Counted from the first letter of the stretch, positions 36,854 to 48,795 are shown. The stretch is DNA of 64,000 bases from Druceiella hillmani (GCA_039881145.1 JAYKKI010000027.1:23013001-23077000); one strand, 5' to 3'. Numbers and translations are program-made. The notes: a model not told the origin generated them from the letters alone.

Positions 36854-36948
36854 AAAAAACTTTCTAAAGGTTTTTAATGGTGATTTAACTATGTCCTCCA
36901 AAAAACTTTCTAAAGTTTTTTAAAGGTGATTTAACTATGTCCTTCAAC
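36854..36948. repeat. 47 bp tandem duplication
   Basis: 'aactttctaaaggtttttaa' with 'ggtgatttaactatgtcct' occurs twice in a row with few changes. Confidence 0.85.
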
Positions 36949-38274
36949 AAAATAAACATAGGATGATGGATCGGAAGATAATATAGAACTTGTCAGCTAT
37001 GAGGAGTAAATTCATTGAGTGTGGAATCGTTTTCGTTTATTTTCACGCAACCAATAAAAAAGGAAATAGGGAATAGGTAAGTACATATAGGTGTAAACAA
37101 AGGCATAATATATTAGTCGTTAAACGGTTAAGATATTAGTAGGTAGGTACATCAGCAGAAGTTCAAAAGTGTAAGTACTAATTAAAATTTTATAGGGCAG
37201 GTGGATAAGTAAGTTAACATATATTTTTATACAAAACATTAAGACAAAAGAATATAAGTAGGCAGGTAAGTAATTAGAATTTTAGGAAGGAGATTCACAA
37301 GTATGTACAGGTTTGAAATACTGACTACGGGGAAGCGAAAATAGGGAGTGAGATTTATATGTCCGCATGTATATGTATACATACATGTGTAAATAAAAGT
37401 ATATATGTACATAGGTATATATCCGGGAAATCCTGTTTCAATTAACAAGGTATTATTAAGTTCATTATCACTTCGTGATATTTTGGGTGACTTCGAATAT
37501 CATGCAAAATATAAATGGAAAAATTAAAGTTTTTCCAAGATTCGAACTGACTTCAAATAACCACGGAAAAAGAAGCGTACTGAAAAATACAAAATAATAA
37601 AAATACGAGGAAACTTTTGTGATTCAATGAGTTTTCCTGTTTTGTTGAGTTTTTTTCCAATAAGTGATTCAATGAGAAGCTGTATAAATTTGCAGAATAC
37701 CGATGCCGGTAGAGATTTTTAGAGACGATGCCAAATGAAATGCAGCATTTGCGTATTAGTTAATTAATCGGAATTTGAGTAATGATAACTTGGACTAGAA
37801 GTCTTTTTTTGAAAAGTCGTTGTTTTAATTTTTTTTCTTCTACAGAATATTAAAACTCGAACAACAGAATATTAATGCTCGATAAGAGAACGTATGGTAA
37901 CAAAATACGGCATTGCCATTAAATTGATGGATAAAGGAAAAATAAAATTGTGAACTAATTAAATGATTCATTCATTATTAATCTATTACCACGAAAGTAT
38001 AATTTGGAACAAGATTTGATTAATACGCTTTTCTTCGTTGAAGGTACGAAAATGCACTAGGTGGACGTACCTAATATTGAGAAAGTTTACTTACCCCACG
38101 TAGCATTTCATTTAAACTTCTGTTAACATAATGTAACACAGTGCACAGAATTCACGTAGAATGACTTCTATTAATGTTCATTTGATTTTTTTCTTCGATA
38201 TTGTCATTGATTTTATATTTATTAACAGTTTATTCAGCCGTCCATATCTTATTGTTTTCTGATGTATGTTTTTT
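36949..38274. other. AT-rich stretch, no gene seen
   Basis: It contains short GTAGGTA/GTACATA-rich runs (about 37080-37420). 'gaactgacttcaaataacca' at about 37544 recalls the GACTTCAAAA repeat family, but the match is too short to annotate. Confidence 0.45.
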
Positions 38275-38985
38275 GTAAGGTTCTACACCTTGAAAGAAAC
38301 TTAAAGCTCGCTTCGGCAAGATGAAACTTTTTAAGGTCCTCGCTCGTTTGTTTATCTGTCACTGTTGACTTTCTCAGAAACAATTTGTTATAGAAATTTC
38401 AAATATGAATTGAACCCATTTGAATTGGAGAAAGCAATCTATACAAAAAAGCCCTCATTTTTGCAGTAGAATATTTTTATGATGATTATAGCGCGGAAAA
38501 GTATTTTTTTTGGTTATTTATATCATGTGGGATAAATTTTGACGTTATAAAGAACTAATATCAAGTTATAAGGAATGGAACATTTTTTTTAAGAATTTAA
38601 ATGGTATAACCCTGACACATATATATAAATATAACCCTGACAGATAATATTTATATATAACCCTGACAGATAATATTTAAATGTACAAAAAAATGTACAC
38701 CTTGCTTTATTTTCAAAATTTCTGTACCAAAAATCATAGAAAAAATAGGATTGATAGTATTTGAATTAAATGCTATGGAAAACTGCAGCATTGATTTTAA
38801 ATATCATAGTTTTTGAGATATTCTCCATATTTTCACAGAACAAATTAAAATTTTACTATTTGTAAAATAATAAAATTACTTCGATGCTATATGTGCTTTA
38901 GGTATATATAGGTCTTATAAGTGTGTCTGTACTTTTGAACTGCGAGGTCTACTCCCGCTTGTCAGGTTTTTAATTTCGAATATCC
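38275..38985 (+). mobile_element. Lepidopteran GGTTCCGTACC...GCGAG-type repeat, long copy
   Basis: It starts 'aaggttctacaccttgaaag', continues 'tcgctcgtttgtttatctgt' and 'ttctcagaaac', and ends 'gaactgcgaggtctactccc' + 'gcttgtcaggttttt'. This gives both ends of the family in the right order over about 710 bp. It carries three ~26 bp repeats of 'ataaccctgacagataatat' at 38605-38676. No protein is encoded. Confidence 0.65.
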
Positions 38986-39597
38986 TACATTCATTTAGTT
39001 ACAGATATTTTATGAATTGATTTTTTTTCTCTTTTTTAATCCAAATCGAATTAGAAATAATTCGGAAATTAAAGGAATTTGAAAAGCGAACAGCGCACTA
39101 AAAGCGTTAATTCTATTTTGAGGGGATGTGAATACGTAGCGCCCTCGCGGCCGCTTGAAAGCGAATCGTTGCGGCGCATTGTTGAATCGATTGACACTCA
39201 GCGTTTCGTCGTACATTCGAGCATCGGACGTTTGAACGTATACAAGTGTATTAATGAATAGTAAACAATAAATCAATTTATCTTGTGTCTACATTATATA
39301 ATTTAAAGCAATTCAACGATACGTAGCGTTAGGTACGTTATATAAATTAAGCTTTAGACATAGGTAGGAGCTATTTTAAAATATTGAAAAAAATATACAA
39401 ACATAATATTCTAATTTTGCACACAAAATAGAACATCAGATAACCTAATATACCTTTTTTAATATTTTTTAATGTAAAATTTAGCTTTTGGTTACCAGCT
39501 AGCTTTTAAATATTTTGTTACCTTGTATTGCCGAACTTAATTAAATAACTTTTTGTGTTGACACTTTTATAATTAGACTTTTTAATAAATAAATGCA

Positions 39598-39692
39598 TAA
39601 TTAAATGAAACTACGTGATGTAGTATTATTTCTACTATCTTTAATTTCTTTACCACGACCTAGGTTTCGTTGTATTACAACATCTTCAACTT
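39598..39692 (+). mobile_element. Dispersed repeat fragment A (possible Penelope-like end)
   Basis: 'atgaaactacgtgatgtagt', 'ttctttaccacgacctaggt' and 'ttcgttgtattacaacatct' match 41326-41415 in inverted orientation and overlap 53480-53495. The 'gaagatgttgtaatacaacgaaac' style (read on the minus strand) resembles the 3' region of Penelope-like or LINE elements. Family assignment is inference. Confidence 0.7.
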
Positions 39693-40614
39693 TCTTTCAA
39701 CATTATGCGTTTGTTATTTAATATTCCGTCTTCTAAAGTAAGCCATATTTCCAGTAAATAGGAGCCAGTTTGCGAAAAGCTAATGAAAAGCGCTGGCTTT
39801 TGCAAGTTTGAGATCAATGATCACGCGTGTGGCTACACGTTATCGTTAATTAATAGAGGAGAAAAGTATCAACTTCTTGACATTATTGTTTATAACATTT
39901 CACAATAGATATTTGCTTTAACTGCCATGTAATATTGTGTAAAGTAGCAGTGCATTGCATTAGCAAATCTCCATAAGCTTCTAAACAATATTTAGTTTTG
40001 GCTGTCGTTTCGCGTAGCTGTTAGGTTAATTCTAAAACGCTCTCAACACTACTAGGGAAGTTACCTCGACGAAGTGCTCGTTGACGTTGATCGCAGTTTG
40101 ACGTACATGACAACACACTCGTGTATCTCATCGAGGAGCTCGGCCGCCGTGAGTCTCCCGAACGCTAACCTCACGAAGTCCTTTGACTCGGGAGCAAAAA
40201 ACCGAGGCAAGGTGAGGTTGCACAAGGCGAATAGAAGTATCTCTCTACGCTATTTTCTTCTTCTAACTTTGATTAACATCGCGAGTAGTGTAGTGCAGGT
40301 TTAACAATCGCGATGAAAATTTACCGGTATCAAAAATACCCGCTTTCCAGAGACCATAAGTCGAAAACAACAAGATAGACAAGAAGAAAACAAGAAGTAA
40401 ATCTCATATTCTATTAAGATAATATCGAATATACACTTTGTGCCGATAGTACATTTTACACTACTATTTAAATGATACTTCTGTATTGTATCCTCACAAA
40501 TTCCTCTACTATATCTCCTCTAATATATCCTCACTATCGATCACGTAATAAACTAGACGATACGATATAGTTGAACGCCGAGATATTCGTGTGAAGGCAA
40601 ACAGAGTAGTCTCC

Positions 40615-40658
40615 GATGAGTCAACAGAGTGACGTGACGTGATGAGTCAACAGAGTGA
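40615..40658. promoter_or_regulatory. AP-1/CRE-like site cluster
   Basis: 'gatgagtcaacagagtga' occurs twice with a 26 bp period, giving two exact AP-1 consensus sites (TGAGTCA at 40617 and 40643). Between them lies TGACGTGACGTGA, two overlapping CRE-like half sites. It lies about 350 bp upstream of the GC-rich minus-strand frame at 40249-40065. No function is shown; short sites can occur by chance. Confidence 0.35.
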
Positions 40659-41108
40659 GTGCAAGCAAGCGGCAGATATCTGTCATCATAGATCACGTAC
40701 TCTATCTGTGGGTAACTAACAACTGTAATCTCGTGATACGTGCATGATAATCAAATAACTTAATAGACTTCCATGTACCAAATGTGTTACTATTTGAAGG
40801 TACTTTCTAAATTGCTTTAATCTTACCATTTCATAAAAACAGTAGTTACTAAATCTGGAGTGGATAAGCGTGTAATAAAGATATAATAACTGTTGAGGAA
40901 TGAACTTTCGGGGGAGATGTCAGTTTAAGCCCCGATCAAAATAATTTAACAGTTTTTAGCCCAATATTTTAAGCCAATTTATTAAAATACGATTTTTATC
41001 TTTCGCTTCGTTATGTAACAAAATCACTCTAATCAATTTTATTTTCAAACTATAAGTCTTGTATGTCCATAATTATATCTCACACATTTATATGAAATTA
41101 CTGCAGTT

Positions 41109-41109
<1 letters not shown>

Positions 41110-41156
<47 letters not shown>
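41110..41156. repeat. (TA)n microsatellite
   Basis: A pure TA tract. Confidence 0.95.
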
Positions 41157-41163
<7 letters not shown>

Positions 41164-41295
41164 ATATTTTTTTAGATTTCTTATGTGGTACTATATAAGA
41201 TTAGTTACTTTTTTACCTAGTTAGTAATAGTAGCAATGGCGATTTTTCACTGAAGATTCGAATGACAATACAAACGTATTGGTAAAAAAAAAGTG

Positions 41296-41325
41296 GGCTA
41301 TTAGCAAAGATCTTTGTTAATAGCC
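41296..41325. repeat. Hairpin, 14 bp arms
   Basis: 'ggctattagcaaag' pairs with 'ctttgttaatagcc' with one mismatch and a 2 base loop. It directly abuts fragment B of the dispersed repeat. Confidence 0.7.
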
Positions 41326-41462
41326 TACCTGAAGATGTTATAATACAACGAAACCTAGATCGTGGTAAAGAACTTAAAGAAAGTAGAAATAGTTCTACAT
41401 CACATAGTGTCATGTAATTGTGAATAATGAATTTCTACAAAATTAACGCCAAATATATTCAA
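41326..41462 (-). mobile_element. Dispersed repeat fragment B (possible Penelope-like end)
   Basis: On the minus strand this copy contains in order 'gaatatatttggcgttaatt', 'gtagaaattcattattcaca', 'ctatgtgatgtagaac', 'ttctttaccacgatctaggt' and 'ttcgttgtattataacatct'. The first part matches fragment C (53428-53495) and the second part matches fragment A (39598-39692). It therefore bridges the other two fragments into one family. The plus-strand text 'ctgaagatgttataatacaa' + 'cgaaacctag' resembles the end of Penelope-like elements. The minus-strand frame at 41213-41413 is not considered real. Confidence 0.75.
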
Positions 41463-42020
41463 CATAGTTTATAATTATCCTAATAACAGGTATAAATAGG
41501 TATAGAGTTTTATGTAAATAAAGAACACAGTAAAAGTGCTGCATGTATTTTGTAAAATGATAACTTAAATGTACATTTTTACAAAGCTTTATCGACATTG
41601 AAGTTATTTATTATTGCAGGGGTATTAAATTAAAAAAAGTAGTCATATTATTGATAACCAACCTTCTCCTTTCCCGTTCCAAACTATTCATTCGTACATT
41701 TATTTATAAAGACACACCAACCCTATTCAAATTGGAAAATATCCGCTTGCTAGGGCGAAACGTCAGACCGATGGCGACTCGTTATTTTGTACCTAGCCAG
41801 ATATTACTTTGCGAAATGGAACTGATTTCGTAAAGTTTCCTGGGTTAAAACTGGCTCACAATATTTTAACAACTCGTGTAGTTAATAACGCTATCAGCGA
41901 TATTTATAAAAGTAATATTATTATAGCCATCCCTGATTTAGGCCAGAGTATGGAGCGTGGAACATAAACTGATGGTGTGCTTTATATTTTAAAGTTATAA
42001 ATCATAATAAATATTGTGAT

Positions 42021-42041
42021 ACACATACACACAATCACACA

Positions 42042-42087
<46 letters not shown>
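42021..42087. repeat. (CA)n/(TA)n microsatellite
   Basis: CA-rich text passes into a pure TA tract just upstream of the Helitron relic. Confidence 0.95.
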
Positions 42088-42090
<3 letters not shown>

Positions 42091-42094
42091 GCAT

Positions 42095-45000
42095 ATAAAA
42101 TAAAACTTTACTTCAATCATGCGAAAACTAAACAACAAAGATTACGGGAATTTCTTATTATTCAAGAGGACGAAAGAAAACTTATCAGAAACATTCACGC
42201 AACGAGACGCTCGGTTGACTTTGGATCGTGAGCATCGTACAGTGTCGGGTGTTAGAGTAGGAGCATGAGATGCAATTGACTACTACTTTACTCAGGGAAA
42301 AAAAAGAAAGGAACGGCTCAAGACTCACGTCAATAATGACCGTTTTAGACAGTTATTAAACAAAATGTTATTTTTAACTGAAGGCAATGACGAATCTTAG
42401 AAATACGGTGTATTGAATGAAATACTTTTCTGGAACAATAAGGAACGGAGTCGGTTCCTTTATTGTCCGAGAGAAAATTATTGCCAATTTTCTGTTTTCG
42501 GCTCAATATTGGAGTTCTGTCAACATTAAGAGGTACTTAAATGGAAGAGAGAACCTAATGTATTGTGTAAAGCATGCTGAAATGCTGGTAATAAAGTATG
42601 CTTAAATATTTTTGAAGACCCTCTGGAGCCTCTAAAGTCTTTATTGTTTTATGAACGTCTAGGTTCCAAAAAAATTCCGGAATTTATTCGTTTTCAAAAT
42701 AATGTCTACCAAATTATGTCTTTTGGAGTCAAACATATATGTGAAGGGCAATTCATGCTAACTTTCAAAATTCAAGTTCAGACTTACTATGCCATTGATT
42801 CCTTATTGTTTGAAAACGAGCTTAAATTTGCACAAATATATTTTGTGTCTGACTACAATCGTCAGGTAAATACGGGGGTGAAATTTTACAAATTTAACCC
42901 CGAATATAATTATCGAACTACAAAATATCTTTTACATAGTTAATTCATATGTGTAAAGTTTTAAAGTTACTATGGAATCCGTTTCGCAAGCTTAGACCAC
43001 TGAATACAAATTCGTAATAAGCACGGAAATGCGGCCGATACACGAACATCGTGGTCGCTACAGTGCTTCTGTGGCAAACGAGGTCGCCGCTTTGTAAGTT
43101 GACCAGGAATGCGACCAGCGCGATGTTGTGCTTCGTGCACGGTATAATAGATTGCAGCGCGTCTGCGACACTTACCGCTCCTATGACTCTGTTCAGTACC
43201 CACTGATATATTGCCGCGGTGAAGATTGGTATAACTTTAGTGTGTACAATGTTGACCCAATTATCGAATTATAACAAAAAGGCGACAGCAATACAGTTTT
43301 ATGAGTTCCTATTGTAAGTAAGACGTAACCGCTTTGTCTACTTAGAGCAGTTTCGGGGTTTATTTAACCAAATTGTTTTAGATATACATGCAGAAGTTGA
43401 AACCATGTCTATTAACAAATCCAATCTATCAACAAATATTACATCCTGATAATAAAATTGATCTACAGGACGCCACACAATAGGATACGGACATTGACAA
43501 TCAGGGTCATTTAGAACATGATATAGTATCAAGAGTCTTTCACGTATAACTCAAAATTTTAATAGATTTGCTAACAAGGGATAGTGTTTGGGCAAGCTCT
43601 TTTTTATGTATGGTGTCGAATAGTAGAAGCGTGGCTTACTACATATTTATATTCTTTTATTGTTACAAGCTCAGACCCAATGACCTCAACTATTAGGTTT
43701 GCGCTGAATTTCAAATCGCGATGAAGACCACCGCAGGATTGCCATACCGCAAACATAAGATCACATGGCCAGGAGATTGTCCCTGATAACATATAAAATG
43801 TGCTTCTTTTTGTTTTATTGTTAGAAAAATTTAAAGGTTAAATTAACATTAAATTATGCAATAGCGTTGAAAGCATTAGGTATATTTGTAAATAAATTAA
43901 TAAAGGAAGTGAACAAGCTACGTTAGGTATCACAAACGATCGCGATGAAGTCATAAGATTTCAAACTGAACGTTATACAATTTCTTCGAAGGTACCTGGC
44001 GTATTTTTACACATAAGTACTATTCATCAGTCGTACATTTTGATGTTCATGTCGAAGGAGGTCAGCGAGTTCATTTGAATGCTAATGAAGCAAAGGTTAG
44101 GGAATCCGAGACAAGAAACTTTGTTAGCTTCGTTTCAACTATATGCAACGGATGATATTGCAGTTTCTTGTACAATAAGATACCTTCTTACTACATGTAC
44201 GATAAGCAACATGGAAAATTCAACCATCGACAACGTGGTGTTCCTTGGTGTATGGATTGTCCAGTGGATGTTTCTATGGAACGTATTCTCGGACACGCAT
44301 ACATAGTTCACCCGAATATAGCTGAATGCTATCATTTGTGCATGCTATTACATGTGAGATTTGTGCATGCTATACGACGTGGACCCCCCACATCGTTAAT
44401 TGACATAAAAATGCAAAATTGTATACAATATCTGACAATCCATGCTATACGTAGGGCGCGCGGTGTGCTTGATGACGATCAGTATTGAGACTACAGTCTT
44501 GCTGATGCCTGCATTAGTGAAAGCTCTCGTCGCTTGCACTGGTTATATGATATGGTGTTGGACTTCTATGGTTTTTCAGAACCTGACTAATTGTGACAAA
44601 AATACCATTACCTACTAGAAGAGGTTCTTTCCATAGAGTACGTAGGATCAAAGGTTATTCTGAAATATATAATGAGTTTTGAGATAGCTGCATTATTGTT
44701 TAAAGGTAATTCAGAATATTGTAGGGTAAATTGAAAGATACCCAATTCATCGTTACGATTAGCCTGAACCAAATACAGTGGAACATAGTGACAGGGAACT
44801 CATGGTCGAGACCCACTGTATAAAATAATTTTAGTTGAACTTCGAAACTATGGAAGATAGTTTTTACTGCGACATTTTTGGGTATAGCAGTAGCATTGTG
44901 GCAAATGTGTACATTAAGTGTTTAATTATTAGTATTAATTATATTTTATTTCCATAAAATTAGATTGCAGTGAAAGTCCGGTGTTATAATATTTCACAAA

Positions 45001-45400
45001 ATAGTGAAAAAGTAAATTTTATACATGTATAATCTTAATTTAATTCTATGGGATAAATGCATAGTGCATTCATTCCATACAATTAAATTAAGGTTATACC
45101 ACATAGTAATGCTGTTGAGGCCATCGACAGATGTTTACAAGATGCTAGACCGTACAGTTGACCTTTGAATGCAATAACAAGGTTGTTCTGTACCGATTTT
45201 ATATAAACGCTGTCGATTGTACCTCCAGGAATAAGGATTGGCGAGATCAATGCCTATTTGAAAAGTTCAAGTCTTTGGCCCAAGATTATGCGTATGCACC
45301 TCACAATAAACGTAAAAGTGCGAAGAGGAAGCTGCCCTAAAATACAAGAATTTTCCGATTTGTTATTAAAAATAGGCGGAGGTACCCAGAAGATGCGGGA
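42095..45400 (+). mobile_element. Helitron Rep/helicase, long broken relic
   Basis: Helitrons encode a protein with an HUH Rep endonuclease and a Pif1-like helicase and move by rolling-circle replication. Matching blocks lie in the right order. About 42100-42230 is a charged N-terminal stretch. 42620-42905 has EDPLEPLKSLLFYERLGSKK and IMSFGVKHI ('MTSFGA'), then LTFKIQVQTYYAIDSLL. 42985-43240 has EHRGRYSASVANEVAAL and RSYDSVQYPLIYCRGEDWY ('HRSYD.LQYP..F..GEDGY'). 43284-43530 has FRGLFNQIVLDIHAEVET. 43830-43985 has INIKLCNSVESIRYICK, INKGSEQAT and DEVIRFQTERY. 44030-44340 has VVHFDVHVEGGQRVHLNAN, IPSYYMYDKQHGKF and HAYIVHPNIAECYHL. 44460-44530 has DYSLADACISESSRRL. 45108-45388 has the helicase words NAVEAIDRCLQDARP, INAYLKSSSLWPKIMRMHL and LLLKIGGG. 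There are many stops and frameshifts, the HUH core is lost or degenerate near 43720, the second catalytic Tyr position (YICK*INKG) is lost, and the Walker A region is missing. Confidence 0.93.
45028..45098. repeat. Long hairpin (34 bp arms) inside the Helitron relic
   Basis: 'tataatcttaatttaattct' + 'atgggataaatgca' pairs with 'tgcattcattccatacaatt' + 'aaattaaggttata' with about four mismatches and a 3 base loop. It lies where the helicase P-loop region should be, so it is probably an insertion or a rearrangement scar in the relic. Confidence 0.85.
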
Positions 45401-45541
45401 AATATCAAGAAAAATGTGCGAGAAAACTGCAGATATGCTTTCATGTGAGAAACTGTCTGTTGTGCTCTCCTGTGTAATCAACGCAGTATAGCAGTAATCA
45501 CAATCTGAACAAAGACTACAATAAATGTTGTTTATAAAGAA

Positions 45542-45594
45542 GTTTTGCAAATATTTCAAGTACATTTTTAATGTACATGAAATATTTGCAAAAC
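45542..45594. repeat. Hairpin, 25 bp arms, after the Helitron relic
   Basis: 'gttttgcaaatatttcaagt' + 'acatt' pairs with 'aatgtacatgaaatatttgc' + 'aaaac' with a single mismatch and a loop of about 3 bases. Helitrons end with a short hairpin, but this stem is longer than typical and is followed by no clear CTRR end, so it is not called the terminus. Confidence 0.85.
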
Positions 45595-46265
45595 GTGAAC
45601 CTAAAAAAATCATAAACCTAAAAAAAGGTAATATGTGGAGAAATCAAAAGAAACAAAAACATACTAAAAAGACAAAAGGGAATAGAAAGGAGAGAAAAGG
45701 TAATGCCCATTATTCTAATAACTTTTTGTGTTTTGAATTCCAAGCGACAAGATCGCGGCCACAACTATTTGCTTGAATAAAATTAGACAGACCGAAAGTA
45801 ATAAAAAGGGGATGTTATACAAGTATTAATATTCGAATATAAATGATATTTTAATTCTGACACAAGTTAAAAAATTATGTGTTAAGATAAATAACAACTT
45901 GATTTGCGTTTTTTTTGTTTGACCACAATATATGTTTCACGATATTCGCTTACTTCACTCATGATAAAAAAGTGGTAATCAATGGTACTCGGTAAATTAA
46001 AAATATATAATTCAAAGACGTGACTTGACGGCGGTCGCAGAGTAAAAATTAGAAACGTTTGTATGAGTAAATAGGTAATGAGTGTGATCAGAAAATAGAT
46101 AACACACACACACACACACTCACTCATTCGCACACACATACATACACACACACACATACATACCACAAACATTACAGGCGCGCACGCGCACGTGCAGTCT
46201 CATGCACACGCACGGACACATACACTTATATATGTTTGGATTTTATTACAGAACTGTTGAAATCT
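45595..46265. other. AT-rich stretch with CA-rich repeat, no gene seen
   Basis: It holds the (CA)n tract at 46101-46166 and no other supported feature. Confidence 0.5.
46101..46166. repeat. (CA)n microsatellite, interrupted
   Basis: CA tract with CATA and CTCA interruptions. Confidence 0.95.
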
Positions 46266-46400
46266 TCTATATAAATGGTTCTTTGTTTGCCCCGTATGCG
46301 TTCCTATACCATTCATCCGATTGCGATTATACTGTGTGAGTTGTGCGCGCAAATGTTTCTACAATAGGTGGCGAGCGACTTTGCAGGTAGTTTAGCGGCA
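46266..46400 (+). mobile_element. Helitron-like terminal region
   Basis: 'tcttctatataaatggttct' + 'ttgtttgccccgtatgcg', followed by 'ccattcatccgattgcgat' and 'gtgagttgtgcgcgc', follows the 5' terminal region of many insect Helitrons (TCT..TATATAAAA..TGTTTGTTTGTCCC, 'ccg.tcatccgatttc.atgaaa..'). It lies about 0.9 kb beyond the Helitron coding relic in the same orientation, so it more likely begins a second copy than ends the first. Recognised from memory. Confidence 0.55.
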
Positions 46401-48329
46401 GTGCGTGTGCTTTCAGTGTACGAGTGCGCGCGCTTCACAGAATCAAATACAAGCAGCGATATTTAAATTCACGAGAGTGGCATTACACCGAATGTCGGGT
46501 ACTCGAAATAAATATAATACCATATTAAATTGAAGACACAACTTGGGTAATAAAGCATTACGACTCGTAAAGATTTTTTGTGTCTTATTTTGTAGTATTT
46601 CAATTAAACTATATGCTCTACGAGGTTAGACTTAAATTTTTAAAATTTTAACTTTTTGACGTGATAACGTCTTATAAATCGATTAACACCGGCTGCACGC
46701 ATGAAAAAGTGTCACATTCCGCCTGACCCTGTGCGTGCAAGCGAGAGCGCGGAACAAGTGATAGAGAGGCACGATCGGTCCAAGCATCGGAATTTATCTC
46801 TCTTCTCGAGTGATGTCAGAGCTAGCCGTTTGACAACCATCGATTTGACTTTTTCAAGACGCATTAAACTTAAAACAACCCCTTGATTTCGTACTTTTCC
46901 TATCATCGTCCTATCCTTAACAGAATAACGCAGATTGGAAGATCTTAAATATAACACATGTATATAAGTTGTAAATAAATTGTTAATAGTACATTGTTAC
47001 TTGTAATTCATCTGTATAATTTAAGTAAAAAAATATTTGAATTAACGAGTGTAAATAAATGTTAATTTATCGAAAAAATTGTAATTTTCAATTAACTCCT
47101 TCTTTGTATTATACAAAATAATAATAATTCAGTGATAATAATTCAATTTAATTCATAAAACTATGCAATTTTTCATCAATGTTTCTTTATGACGTTATCA
47201 CGTAAAACTATCATCCGTAAACCGAATTTACAGACAACCAATTTTTTGTACATAATTTTGCATTTATAAAAAAATGCACCGAATTTTTTTAAAGATAATT
47301 AAAGTTTTTTAAAATTAAATAGTAAACTTCAATCAATCAGTTTTAAATTATGTTCGATTTTATAATTAGCTTATGGTGTCTCTCGGTGGATATATTTCTA
47401 CCGGAGAAATTGTTATGTTAGGTAGGTTTATAGTTGAATATTTTAACGTTTTTTTAGGGTTGCTTCATAGGGATGTTGCTATACACTATGATCGCACTGC
47501 AAGCTTGATTATCAATTTATAAAATAATTTTATTTTGAAAAATGCACTAACCTTTGAAGTCTTCTAAAATTTATACTCCAAAAAGGAAAAAATTGATTAA
47601 TATAACACCGCCATCAAATATAGAAATCAGTTAAATTTCTAAATATAACTTTTTGTATGCCAAATAATAAATCAAATAAAAACTTTGATAAATTAACAAT
47701 TTTATTTCCTATTTTATTATAGTATGCAAGGAAATATAAATAGCGTGGCCATAACTTTATTTGATGAAGCTATCATTTTTAATATTATTTTAAATTTATA
47801 TTTCTTTTCCTATTATGTCATTTATTTGTTTTGAATACATCACTTTTCTCCATTTTTCTTTACTCTTGAAATATATGCAGTTTCCAACTAATTTCTACCA
47901 ACTGTTATTCATTACAATTTCCGAATCCACTTGATAATTTATTTTTTTTTAAAATTATTAAATTGATAAATCAGTCGTGGGTTCTTCGTGGTTTCATATG
48001 TTTTATTTAACTAACACAAAATAAAATCACTTATTACGGCTTATGTTAAATATAAATCCAACAATATGTTAACCTGTTACTTCCTAAGGTTCAATAAAAA
48101 AATTCATAAAAGATTCAAAGTTTTCCAAGCTAAAATTTTAGAGCACACGTAAATTTTACTTTGAAAAATTATAATTTCACAAAACACACAACATAGGTTA
48201 CCACAAAATTGAATTAATAAGAATAAAATCATTGAATTTATAAACCTTTAGCGTTCTGCGAAATTTGAAATCTTTAAATTGTTTTTCTGTAAAAAAATAT
48301 TTTAGAACTTGTGACGTAGTAGCGCGTAT

Positions 48330-48330
<1 letters not shown>
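46401..48330. other. Stretch without a supported gene
   Basis: 46690-46880 is GC-richer and open on both strands, but I recognise no product. The rest is AT-rich. Confidence 0.45.

Positions 48331-48368
<38 letters not shown>
48331..48368. repeat. (CA)n microsatellite
   Basis: Pure CA tract; it produces an artefactual VCVCVC frame on the minus strand. Confidence 0.95.
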
Positions 48369-48369
<1 letters not shown>

Positions 48370-48795
48370 ATGTTGCAAGATATGAAAGAGAAGAAGAGAT
48401 ACATTGTTTTAAAAAAGGGAATCGTACTTTGTCATCTTTTATAGAACAGAAGCGAATTAATATACTGTTGACTTTTGAGACAAGTTCAAAAATTGAAAAC
48501 AAAAACGCATCGAAACATAGTTTGGAGATTGTGTCATTGCGAACGCTAATAAAACATTCCTCAAATTCATTATCCTCCAAAATTAAATTCTTTAAAATGT
48601 GACTTAAAAATTTGTAGTGATTTAAATGTGATGGCTGTTTTATTAGGTTAAAAAATTAACTTGAGTCAACAATATTGTTCTGTGTACTTACGGAGTAGGT
48701 GAGCAAGCAATCAATTTTACATGAAATAAGATCGACTCGAAACAATTTACAATGGACAGGAAATTGTTAACGCAAAGTATATTCTTTTGGAATTG

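Larger units (their letters stand above)
38986..41109. other. Stretch with two GC-richer patches, no confirmed gene
   Basis: Patches at 39080-39260 and 40065-40300 are GC-richer than their surroundings. The second contains a minus-strand frame at 40249-40065 with word-like composition (FVRLAFGRLTAAELLDEI and ECVVMYVKLRS), ending at a CGAG|GTAAC sequence that could be a splice donor. The opposite strand is open too (40074-40304). I recognise neither, so no gene is called. Confidence 0.35.

Noticed and set aside
45254..45613. 119-codon minus-strand open frame
   Set aside because: It is the antisense shadow of the Helitron helicase block at 45258-45388 plus the adjacent hairpin.
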